Shown here in pieces: positions 1 through 7,536 of a DNA stretch of 54,527 nucleotides. The DNA comes from Nitrospirota bacterium. GTDB lineage: Bacteria; Nitrospirota; Thermodesulfovibrionia; UBA6902. The translations under genes and the position numbers were made by a program. The DNA lies in contig JACQZE010000014.1 of the NCBI GenBank assembly GCA_016207885.1, positions 89,724 through 144,250 on the forward strand, read 5' to 3'. The notes below the pieces were generated by a model. The model made no database searches, was not told where the DNA came from, and saw only the letters and a program-made list of their open reading frames with translations. Numbering within the stretch: the first letter of the stretch is position 1; each line of letters opens with the position of its first letter.

Positions 1-616
1 GAGCATGGTCAAGCAGACCAGCGTCAATGATAAGGCAGGGTACAGTTTTGAGGCGGCGGGAAGGACTTTTATGCGGCAGGATCCTGATGTGATATTGCTT
101 GGTGAAATAAGGGATGAAGAGACCGCTACTATAGCGCTCAGGGCATCGATAACCGGCCATCTTGTCTTGAGCACGCTTCATACAAATGACGCAGTGAGCA
201 CTATTCCGAGGCTGGTTAATTTTAATGTTGACCGTTTCCTGCTCTCTTCGGCGTTGCTTGCGGTAATAGGCCAGAGGCTTGTAAGAAAGATATGCTCAAA
301 ATGCAAGGTCGAGTATCAACTAAAGCCCGGCGAGCTGGAAGAAATGGGCTTTATAGGTTATGATGATGTTAAGACCGTGTACAAAGGAACGGGCTGTGCC
401 GATTGCAGCGGCACGGGTTATCTGGGCAGGACAACAGTGGGTGAGATATTTATCGTAGATGATCATATAAAAGAACTTATCTATACAGGCGCATCTGCCA
501 ACTCCATGCTTGATGCCGCGCTTAAAAACGGGATGAAGACCATGAGGGTCAACGGGATACAAAAGGCCATAAGCGGGATTACTACATTTGAGGAAATCTT
601 GAGGGTTGCGGGATAA
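1..616 (+). CDS. GspE/PilB/MshE-type secretion ATPase, C-terminal part (5' end outside window)
   Basis: This is the C-terminal half of a hexameric traffic ATPase that powers assembly of type IV pili, MSHA pili or a type II pseudopilus from the cytoplasmic face of the inner membrane. The reading frame is open from the window edge, so the first ATG at 5 is internal. The Walker B region reads QDPDVILLGEIRDEETA, followed by the histidine-box segment TGHLVLSTLHTNDA. Further on are two CxxC pairs (CSKC and CADC, before GTGYLGRTTVGEIF), the tetracysteine zinc module of the GspE C-terminal domain. The stop TAA overlaps the next start as TAATG, so it is translationally coupled to the GspF gene. Its neighbours favour an MSHA-like system. 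Confidence 0.93.
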   Translation, partial: SMVKQTSVNDKAGYSFEAAGRTFMRQDPDVILLGEIRDEETATIALRASITGHLVLSTLHTNDAVSTIPRLVNFNVDRFLLSSALLAVIGQRLVRKICSKCKVEYQLKPGELEEMGFIGYDDVKTVYKGTGCADCSGTGYLGRTTVGEIFIVDDHIKELIYTGASANSMLDAALKNGMKTMRVNGIQKAISGITTFEEILRVAG

Positions 617-1836
617 TGCCGATATATTCGTATAAAGCAATTGACCAGGAAGGCACTGTGATCAAGGGGATGATCGAAGAGATCAACCTTCAGGCCGCCA
701 TTGAGAGCATATCCGCCGCAGGGCTGCATCTGCTGAATATCAGCCAGACAAGCGAGTATGTTGTCGCTCTCAAAGGCCTTCTTGCCAGGCGGGAGAAGAT
801 CAAGAGGGAAGATATTATCGAGTTTGCCAATAACATGTCAGTCATGCTCAGGGCCGGTGTTCCCATCATGTCCGGATTAAGCAGCATCGCCGAGGGTATG
901 GAGAACAAGTACTTCCAGAGCAAGATAGATAATATGGCTGAGATGCTTGAGCACGGCTCCAGCTTCTCCAACGCTGTATCAAAACACAGTGACATATTCC
1001 CTGATATTTTCCGTCACCTATCCATGATAGGCGAGGAGACAGGCCGCCTTGACCAGAGCCTTGAGGATGTGGCTATCCATCTGCAGAGGATGGAGGACCT
1101 TGCCGGAGCCATTAAGGGGGCGCTAATATATCCGATATTTGCGTTAGTATTTACTTTTGGCGCCATGATGTTCTGGATGCTGTATGTTCTGCCCAAGATA
1201 ATGGACGTTTTCAAGAGCATGCAGGTCACGCTCCCGCCTATTACCAGGGGACTTTTGTACACAAGCGAGTTTGTTCAGGCATATAAATATCCTATTTTTC
1301 TATTTCCTGTATCAATTATCTTTACATATAAGATGCTCAGGAAGTTCCCGAAGACTAGGTACTACATTGACCTTGCGCTGCTGAAGACGCCGATAGTTAA
1401 GCTTGTTGTTTACAATAAGCTTCTTGCGCTTTATGCGGAGCAGATGAGGATACTTACTGTTGCGGGTATTACAATCGACAGGGCTCTGGAGATTGTTGGC
1501 GATCTTATGGAGAATGACGTATTTAAACGCGCCATAGAGACCGAGAGAGAGGATATTACTACCGGCAGCAGGATATCGGATGCGATGAGAAAGCAGTGGA
1601 TATTCCCTCCTCTTGTGACCAGGATGGTAGATATAGGAGAGGCAAGCGGAAATCTTGATGAACAGTATGGCTATGTCTCAGATTATTATCTGAAGAAGCT
1701 TCACAAGGTTTCTCAAAATATGTCCAAGATGATTGAGCCTATTGTTATAGGAATAATCGGCTTAATGTTCGGTGTTATAATCATAGGGCTTATGCTTCCA
1801 ATATACGACCTTATCGCAGAGATAAACACATCATAA
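616..1836 (+). CDS. GspF/PilC/MshG-type inner-membrane platform protein
   Basis: This is the polytopic platform protein of a type II secretion or type IV pilus machine, the membrane partner of the ATPase encoded just upstream. The 406-residue length is normal for the family. Two T2SF domains are visible, one around residues 70-195 and one around 270-395. Each is followed by a hydrophobic membrane segment (near 170-195, 220-240 and 375-400). The N-terminus MPIYSYKAIDQEGTVIKG is typical of GspF/PilC. The gene begins inside the stop codon of the ATPase gene (TAATG) and ends in another TAATG overlap with the next gene, so the three form a tightly coupled operon. Confidence 0.93.
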   Translation: MPIYSYKAIDQEGTVIKGMIEEINLQAAIESISAAGLHLLNISQTSEYVVALKGLLARREKIKREDIIEFANNMSVMLRAGVPIMSGLSSIAEGMENKYFQSKIDNMAEMLEHGSSFSNAVSKHSDIFPDIFRHLSMIGEETGRLDQSLEDVAIHLQRMEDLAGAIKGALIYPIFALVFTFGAMMFWMLYVLPKIMDVFKSMQVTLPPITRGLLYTSEFVQAYKYPIFLFPVSIIFTYKMLRKFPKTRYYIDLALLKTPIVKLVVYNKLLALYAEQMRILTVAGITIDRALEIVGDLMENDVFKRAIETEREDITTGSRISDAMRKQWIFPPLVTRMVDIGEASGNLDEQYGYVSDYYLKKLHKVSQNMSKMIEPIVIGIIGLMFGVIIIGLMLPIYDLIAEINTS

Positions 1837-3317
1837 TGGATATTCTCAAGTTTTTCGGATTAAAAGAAGATCCTTTCAAGCTGACCCCTGACCCGGGTTA
1901 CTTCTTCTCATCTGAGTGCCATAAGGAAGCGCTGCAGTCACTCGACTATGTTATTGAGCAGAGAGAGGGCTTCTGTCTTATTACGGGCGAGCCCGGTACA
2001 GGCAAGACCACCCTTATAAAGATTTTTATCGAGAAGTGGAAGGACAATGCCGAGATAGCGCTGATCCTTACGCCGCGCCTCTCTCCCGAGGAGTTTATCG
2101 TTTCTGTACTTGATGACCTGAAGATCAAATATGATAACAAGAGCAAATCTGAAACACTAAAGGTCTTCAGGGATTTCCTGCTCCAAAAGTCGAATGAAAA
2201 GATACCGGTTATAATCATAGTTGATGAAGCACAGAGCCTTCCGGCTGATACGGTTGAAGAACTGAGGCTGCTTTCAAACCTTGAGACCGAGAAAGAGAAG
2301 CTTTTACAGATACTCCTTGTAGGACAGCCGGAGCTTGATGAAATGCTGAATGAGGATAGCTTCAGACAGTTGAGGCAGAGGATAACCGTAAGCATGAAAT
2401 TAAAGCCGCTCGATAGCGACGAGATGCTTGAATATATAAATTACAGGCTTATCAAGGCAGGCAAGGGCTTTCTGAAGCTTGACAAAGGGCTGAAGAAACC
2501 TATCTTTGCTTACTCACAGGGGATTCCACGTAAGATAAACCTTGTTTCATCAAGGGCTATAATGTCCGCATTTCTTGAGGAGAGCAGCACCATCACATCA
2601 AAGCATGTAAAGTATGCAATTGATCATCTGAATAACGGTTCATCAGGATCAGGCATTAATCTCTCTCCCAGGATTTATTTTGGTATCGCAGCGGTTACGG
2701 CACTTTTCCTTGCCGGGGCATCGGTTTATTATTATCTTCCGGATGCAATAAATAAGTCAGGCACAATCCCTGCATCGGCTGTAGCTGATAAAGCGGTTTC
2801 GTCTTCCAATACAACGGCAGGTGAAGTGTATCTTCCGAATATTAAGAAAGAGGCCAATTTGCTCCCTTCTGCCGAATTGTCAGAAAAATTAAATACTGCA
2901 AGCAGGCAGCAGAATGATATCAATAGCAGGAAAAATGTCAGTCCGGAAGACCTTTACCGGCAAGGGCTAGAAGTTTTTCTGGCCGGAAAATTTGATGATG
3001 CATTAAGCAGCTTTAAGGATTTCCGGAAGTTATATCCTAAGCATGCCCTTTCCGAGGACGTTCTATACTGGTCAGGTGAGGCATACTACGCAAAGGGTGA
3101 TTACAATACCGCAATATCAGAATTCAACAAAGTTGTAAGAGAGTACTCAGGCAGAAAGGCTCCTGATGCCCTTCTGATGGCCAGCTCTGCTTTTATAAAA
3201 CTAAATAATAAGCAGAAGGCTGAAGAAGTATTGAAATGGATTATCGAGAAATATCCTGAGACAAGAACCGCGGAAAAGGCTAAAGAGAAGCTTAAAGAGA
3301 TTAGATTATTTCCTTAA
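1836..3317 (+). CDS. ExeA/MshM-type AAA ATPase fused to a CpoB/YbgF-like TPR tail
   Basis: The N-terminus (MDILKFFGLKEDPFKLTPDP) is the signature of ExeA/GspA/MshM ATPases, which help assemble the secretin of type II or MSHA-like systems. Walker A is GEPGTGKTTL (about residue 50) and Walker B is VIIIVDEAQ (about 130). A single membrane helix lies near residues 280-300, so the remainder is probably periplasmic. ExeA-type proteins often end in a peptidoglycan-binding domain. Here, after a Ser/Asn-rich linker, residues about 370-490 instead form TPR repeats of the CpoB/YbgF type (SPEDLYRQGLEVFLAGKFDD and following). The start overlaps the GspF stop. The role is inferred from the ATPase half and the neighbours. 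Confidence 0.85.
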   Translation: MDILKFFGLKEDPFKLTPDPGYFFSSECHKEALQSLDYVIEQREGFCLITGEPGTGKTTLIKIFIEKWKDNAEIALILTPRLSPEEFIVSVLDDLKIKYDNKSKSETLKVFRDFLLQKSNEKIPVIIIVDEAQSLPADTVEELRLLSNLETEKEKLLQILLVGQPELDEMLNEDSFRQLRQRITVSMKLKPLDSDEMLEYINYRLIKAGKGFLKLDKGLKKPIFAYSQGIPRKINLVSSRAIMSAFLEESSTITSKHVKYAIDHLNNGSSGSGINLSPRIYFGIAAVTALFLAGASVYYYLPDAINKSGTIPASAVADKAVSSSNTTAGEVYLPNIKKEANLLPSAELSEKLNTASRQQNDINSRKNVSPEDLYRQGLEVFLAGKFDDALSSFKDFRKLYPKHALSEDVLYWSGEAYYAKGDYNTAISEFNKVVREYSGRKAPDALLMASSAFIKLNNKQKAEEVLKWIIEKYPETRTAEKAKEKLKEIRLFP

Positions 3318-3323
3318 TTAGCT

Positions 3324-4331
3324 CTATTGGTTATAAGAGAGAACCCTTTCAAGGCCGGTATTTCCTCTTGCATCACCCAGCTTCCTGAGCCTTGAATAAT
3401 ATTCAGCGGCTTTATCATCCATATTCTGTTTTTCATACAGTAAGGCTATGCTGAAGATGGCGTCCTGATTTATGGGGTCAATTGCAAGAGCCTTCTGAAA
3501 ATATTTCTCAGCTGTTGAATAGTTTTCCGTATTTGCATATACGATCCCGATATTTATCAGAGTGGGAATATAATCCTTATTTATCTTGTAACTCTTCCGC
3601 AATTCATCCATTGACTCTTTCCACATGTTCATTTTCATCAGGAGAGAAGCTATCTTGTTCATGACTATATAGTTTGTGGGCTCTACCGCAAGTATCTTAT
3701 TGTATATGGATATTGCGCCAAGATAGTCCTTGTCCTTTTCGCTTCTGCTGGCTTTGTACAGATAATGATAGGTGTCTTTAGAACCAATTCCAGGCTCTTT
3801 CTCTTCTTCAACAGCCGGAACCTCTGCTTTATCGATTTTTTTGTTGTCCTTCAGCCCGGCAGGTTTTGTATCGGCTGATTCCGTAGTGCCGGCATTTTCC
3901 TTATCACCCTTATCACTTTCATTTAACGCGGCAGTAAGCAGGTCCGGAGGCGGAGTATTTACAATTATGTCTTTTTTATCAGCAACGACAGTCTTCTCAT
4001 CTTTTTTAGGGACGGTCTTTAATGCTTCTTCAATCTTTTCACTCAGGGTCTCAGATGCATTTTGGTCTTTGGTTCTGGATTTGTGCTCGCTCTTAAGTTT
4101 GTTCAGGTCATCTGCTATCGGTTTGCCAGTTTTAACGACATAAATCATATACAAAAAAGAGGAGACTATAATCATGAAGGCGGCAATTACACTTATGACA
4201 AGAGCTATCTTGTATTTTTTGCCTACTTTTTTCCTTCTTGCCTGATTCATATCAGATTTTAGACCAGGGGGTGTATCCCTCGTTGGCGGGGTGATTTTGA
4301 CTTTTGACAGCATGTCAGATACAAGGCTCAT
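3324..4331 (-). CDS. MshN-like membrane-anchored TPR protein
   Basis: This 335-residue protein has a short cytoplasmic N-terminus (MSLVSDMLSKVKITPPTRD), one membrane helix (about residues 41-66, IALVISVIAAFMIIVSSFLY), a long Lys/Glu/Asp-rich linker, and C-terminal TPR repeats (about residues 185-330). The architecture matches MshN of MSHA pilus systems and GspB/PilN-like accessory proteins. It supports the MSHA reading of the three genes to its left, although it is transcribed towards them and the 3' ends are only 6 bases apart. A promoter reading TTGACA/TATATA lies directly upstream and leaves essentially no 5' leader. No Shine-Dalgarno sequence precedes the ATG. Confidence 0.7.
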   Translation of the reverse strand: MSLVSDMLSKVKITPPTRDTPPGLKSDMNQARRKKVGKKYKIALVISVIAAFMIIVSSFLYMIYVVKTGKPIADDLNKLKSEHKSRTKDQNASETLSEKIEEALKTVPKKDEKTVVADKKDIIVNTPPPDLLTAALNESDKGDKENAGTTESADTKPAGLKDNKKIDKAEVPAVEEEKEPGIGSKDTYHYLYKASRSEKDKDYLGAISIYNKILAVEPTNYIVMNKIASLLMKMNMWKESMDELRKSYKINKDYIPTLINIGIVYANTENYSTAEKYFQKALAIDPINQDAIFSIALLYEKQNMDDKAAEYYSRLRKLGDARGNTGLERVLSYNQ

Positions 4332-4335
4332 ATGA

Positions 4336-4366
4336 ATTATATATTCCTTTTATTCGGTTTTGTCAA
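4336..4366 (-). promoter_or_regulatory. Sigma-70-type promoter of the MshN-like gene, probably leaderless
   Basis: On the minus strand TTGACA (4361-4366) is followed after 17 bases by TATATA (4338-4343), or after 19 bases by TATAAT (4336-4341). The ATG at 4331 is 4-6 bases after the -10 element. Transcription would therefore start at or within a few bases of the start codon. Confidence 0.6.
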
Positions 4367-4558
4367 ATAGTATATATATATGACTTAATTATAGTCTGAG
4401 AAATGGTTTAATTCAAGTTTTTTTTAATATGTAATTATATATTTGTTAATAAGATGCATAATACTTTTTCTTGACAGTAATATGCTCTTTATGATTTCAT
4501 TATTCATCACTATGAGTTAAACTATACCAATATTTTTTTGCATATTCAACTTTTAATC

Positions 4559-5773
4559 ATGTTAGAAAAACTTAAATATCTTACATCCGGTGAGTCTCAT
4601 GGGAAGGCTCTTTTATGTATCATGGACGGGTTGCCGGCAAACCTTGCCTTATCTGAGAAAGATATTGCCAAAGACCTTGCAAGGCGGCAGAAGGGCCACG
4701 GCAGGGGAGGACGGATGAAGATAGAGACTGATCACGCGCAGATCCTGTCCGGAGTCAGGTGGGGCAAGACCATAGGTTCTCCTATCGGATTGATGATAGA
4801 GAACAGAGACTGGGCTAACTGGGATAAGGCGATGTCTCCATTAAACAGGGATGAGGGCAGTATCCAACTTGTCACAAGGCCGAGGCCGGGACATGCAGAC
4901 CTTTCGGGTACGATAAAATACGGGCATAAAGATATCAGGAATGTCCTTGAACGCTCAAGCGCCAGAGAGACCGCTACCAGAACCGCGCTTGGAGCGATCG
5001 CAAAGAGATTCCTTTCAGAGTTTGATATCAAGGTAATAAGCTATGTTACTGAGATAGGCGGGATTGGCAGTCAGCAGTCAGCTATCAGCGGTCAGCAAAA
5101 TAATAAAAACATTTTGGCACTCTTTAAAAAGGCTGAGGCTTCTGCTGTAAGATGTCCTGACAAAAAGGCAGAGGAAGATATAATTGCGAGGATCGACAGG
5201 GCTATGAAGGACGGAGATACGCTCGGAGGTGTTTTTGAGATAGTTGTCACAGGTGTTCCGGTGGGGCTTGGGAGTTACAGCCAGTGGAACAGCCGCCTGA
5301 ACGCAAAAATATCGTACGGCCTCATGGGGATACAGGCGATGAAGGGCGTTGAGATAGGGCTTGGGTTCGAGAGCGCAAGAAGGCCGGGCTCAAAGGTTAT
5401 GGACGAGATATATTACAGCGCTGCAAAGGCGAATAAATTAGAGGCCGCAGGCGGATTTTACAGAAAGAGCAACAACGCAGGCGGTATTGAAGGCGGGATG
5501 AGCACAGGCATGCCTATCGTTGTCAGGACAGCCATGAAGCCTATCCCAACACTGAGAAAACCTCTTTCATCAGTTGACATAAAGAGCAAGAAAAAATTCA
5601 ACGCCGCGTATGAAAGGTCTGATGTTTGCGCGGTGCCTGCCGCGTCTGTTGTCGGTGAGGCGGTGGTTGCCCTTGTGATAGCTGACAGCTTTCTCATGAA
5701 GTTCGGCGGGGACAGCATGGAAGAGACAAAGAGGAACTTCAAGGGTTACCTGAAACAGATAAGTGAATTCTGA
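4559..5773 (+). CDS. aroC: Chorismate synthase
   Basis: This enzyme converts 5-enolpyruvylshikimate-3-phosphate to chorismate with reduced FMN, the last step of the common aromatic pathway. Family landmarks are GESHGKAL at the N-terminus, the GRGGRM and RPGHAD segments, the basic stretch [10 protein letters not shown], and [15 protein letters not shown] near residue 315. I chose the ATG at 4559 because [15 protein letters not shown] is the normal family start; a TTG 21 bases upstream is possible. No clear Shine-Dalgarno sequence is present. Residues about 170-182 ([13 protein letters not shown]) look like an insertion relative to the family and are encoded by a repeated CAGTCAGC-type tract. 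It is followed 30 bases later by aroKB. Confidence 0.95.
   Translation: MLEKLKYLTSGESHGKALLCIMDGLPANLALSEKDIAKDLARRQKGHGRGGRMKIETDHAQILSGVRWGKTIGSPIGLMIENRDWANWDKAMSPLNRDEGSIQLVTRPRPGHADLSGTIKYGHKDIRNVLERSSARETATRTALGAIAKRFLSEFDIKVISYVTEIGGIGSQQSAISGQQNNKNILALFKKAEASAVRCPDKKAEEDIIARIDRAMKDGDTLGGVFEIVVTGVPVGLGSYSQWNSRLNAKISYGLMGIQAMKGVEIGLGFESARRPGSKVMDEIYYSAAKANKLEAAGGFYRKSNNAGGIEGGMSTGMPIVVRTAMKPIPTLRKPLSSVDIKSKKKFNAAYERSDVCAVPAASVVGEAVVALVIADSFLMKFGGDSMEETKRNFKGYLKQISEF
5068..5097 (+). repeat. Short CAGTCAGC-type repeat inside aroC
   Basis: The tract consists of four near-copies of the unit (A/G)GTCAGC or ATCAGC in a row. It encodes the Gln/Ser-rich insertion [10 protein letters not shown] of AroC in frame. 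A related degenerate tract (gtctgacaacagacagc) occurs in the gap at 10254-10270. The exact ends are approximate. Confidence 0.5.
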
Positions 5774-5803
5774 TCAAACTCCTGTAATTAATTCAAGGCT
5801 ATT

Positions 5804-7381
5804 ATGAAGATCGTATTGGCAGGTTTTATGGGCACAGGCAAGACCTCTGTCGGCAGGGAGCTGAGCGATAAGCTCGGCTATCCTTTTATCGATACCGATG
5901 TGCTTATCGAAGAGCGCGAGGGCATGCCGATCTCACTTATCTTTAAAAATAAAGGGGAAGATCACTTCAGAAGGATCGAATCTGAGATAGTTGCTGAGAT
6001 ATCAAAAAAGAAGAATGTTGTTATAGCAACAGGCGGCGGAGTGATAAAGAACAGGCAGAACGTTGATAACCTGCGCAGAAGAGGGGTTATTTTATGTCTC
6101 ACCGCAGGCCCGGAGATAATCCTCAAACGGGTCATGCTTGAGGGCGGCAAGCGGCCTCTGCTTGATGTTGAAGAGCCGCTTAATGAGATAAAGAAACTCC
6201 TTGCAGAGAGAGAGGAGTTTTACAAACAGGCTGACGCTTTTATCAAGACTGATTTTATCACGCCTGACGAGACCGCTGATGAGATAATATCTCTTCTCGG
6301 CCTTGAAACTGAGAGCGTCAATGTAGGGCTTGATGACAGGAGCTACGAGATAGTCATCGGGCATGATCTGCTCAGCAAGCTTGGGCTCAGGATAAAAGAG
6401 TTCAGGCCATCAAAGGTCGCCATAATCAGCAATGAGACCGTCTTTCCGCTTTATAAAGATACAGTCCTTGCCTCGCTCAAAGAGCACGGCATTATGCCTG
6501 AAGTCTTTCTCATGCCGGACGGTGAAAAGCATAAGGGGCTGGAGTGGGCGAATAGGATGTATGGCAATCTCCTTGCAGCGAGGTTTGACAGGAGCTCGCT
6601 TATTCTCGCACTCGGAGGTGGTGTGGCCGGAGACCTTACCGGCTTTGTCGCTGCCACCTATATGCGGGGGATCAGGTTCATCCAGGTTCCGACAACTCTT
6701 CTTTCGCAGGTTGACAGTTCAGTAGGAGGAAAGACAGGAGTTAACCATCCGCTCGGCAAGAACATGATAGGTGCTTTCTATCAGCCTTCGCTTGTGCTGA
6801 TAGATGTTGATACCTTAAAGACACTTCCCAAAAGAGAGTTTGCCGCAGGCATGGCAGAGGTCATAAAGTACGGCGTGATAGCTGACCGCGAACTCTTTGA
6901 TTACCTGAAAAATAAAAGGGAAGATATCCTTTCGCTCGGTGAAAGTATCATACATTTAGTAAAACGTTCATGTGAGATAAAGGCGGATGTCGTATCAAAG
7001 GACGAAAGGGAGACAGGATTAAGGGCTATCCTCAACTTCGGCCACACCATCGGCCATGCGATAGAGACAGCTACCGGATACAAGATGTATCTTCACGGCG
7101 AGGCGCTTGCGATAGGCATGCGCTATGCAGCAGACATTGCAGTCAGGAAAGGCATCTTTGACAAAGGCCTCGCAGTGCAGGTGAAGGCTCTTATCGAATC
7201 ATATAACCTCCCTGTGGATCTGCCGTTAGGCGTTCCTGTTTCAGACATCATCAATGCCGTGAAGGTAGACAAGAAGGCAAAGGCAGGCAAGGTGATATTC
7301 ATCCTCCCTGAATCAATCGGCAGCGTCAGGATAGCGGATGATGTTGATGAAGGTTTGATTAGGGAAGCGCTTGAAGGTTAG
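5804..7381 (+). CDS. aroKB: Bifunctional shikimate kinase / 3-dehydroquinate synthase
   Basis: Two shikimate-pathway enzymes are fused. Residues 1 to about 168 are shikimate kinase, with P-loop GFMGTGKTSVG, the shikimate-binding segment DTDVLIEE, ATGGGVI and the lid GGKRPLL. Residues about 175-525 are 3-dehydroquinate synthase, with MPDGEKHKG, GGGVAGDLTGFVAATYMRG, QVPTTLLSQVDSSVGGKTG and the metal-binding FGHTIGHAIE and HGEALAIG. All expected motifs are intact, so both activities are likely. Pathway order is AroB (step 2), AroK (step 5), AroC (last step), and aroC lies immediately upstream. The same kind of fusion is known in some other bacteria such as Thermotoga. A strong hairpin terminator follows. 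Confidence 0.95.
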   Translation: MKIVLAGFMGTGKTSVGRELSDKLGYPFIDTDVLIEEREGMPISLIFKNKGEDHFRRIESEIVAEISKKKNVVIATGGGVIKNRQNVDNLRRRGVILCLTAGPEIILKRVMLEGGKRPLLDVEEPLNEIKKLLAEREEFYKQADAFIKTDFITPDETADEIISLLGLETESVNVGLDDRSYEIVIGHDLLSKLGLRIKEFRPSKVAIISNETVFPLYKDTVLASLKEHGIMPEVFLMPDGEKHKGLEWANRMYGNLLAARFDRSSLILALGGGVAGDLTGFVAATYMRGIRFIQVPTTLLSQVDSSVGGKTGVNHPLGKNMIGAFYQPSLVLIDVDTLKTLPKREFAAGMAEVIKYGVIADRELFDYLKNKREDILSLGESIIHLVKRSCEIKADVVSKDERETGLRAILNFGHTIGHAIETATGYKMYLHGEALAIGMRYAADIAVRKGIFDKGLAVQVKALIESYNLPVDLPLGVPVSDIINAVKVDKKAKAGKVIFILPESIGSVRIADDVDEGLIREALEG

Positions 7382-7418
7382 TTGTGTTTATATAGTTAGG
7401 TCTTAATTTAGCCATAAA

Positions 7419-7451
7419 AAAAAGAGAGCCGCATTATGCGGCTCTCTTTTT
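7419..7451. terminator. Bidirectional rho-independent terminator between aroKB and fdhA
   Basis: A perfect 16-base inverted repeat (arms 7419-7434 and 7436-7451, core GAGAGCCGC/GCGGCTCTC) is flanked by A and T runs on both sides. It can therefore terminate aroKB on the plus strand and the formate dehydrogenase operon on the minus strand. Confidence 0.93.
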
Positions 7452-7470
7452 GATTGATGAAATATTAACT

Positions 7471-7528
7471 ACACCCCTCTGTGTCCCTGCCTGCCTGCCG
7501 GCAGGTTCCCTTGGTAAAGGGAGAATTA
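7471..7528. repeat. Short palindromic intergenic repeat remnant
   Basis: The stretch contains a CCTGCCGGCAGG palindrome and a CCCTTGGTAAAGGG hairpin, preceded by ACACCCCTCTG. The style resembles the ACACCCCT-containing palindromic repeats elsewhere in the window (33705, 40819), but the match is partial. Confidence 0.35.
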
Positions 7529-7536
7529 ATGGAGGT

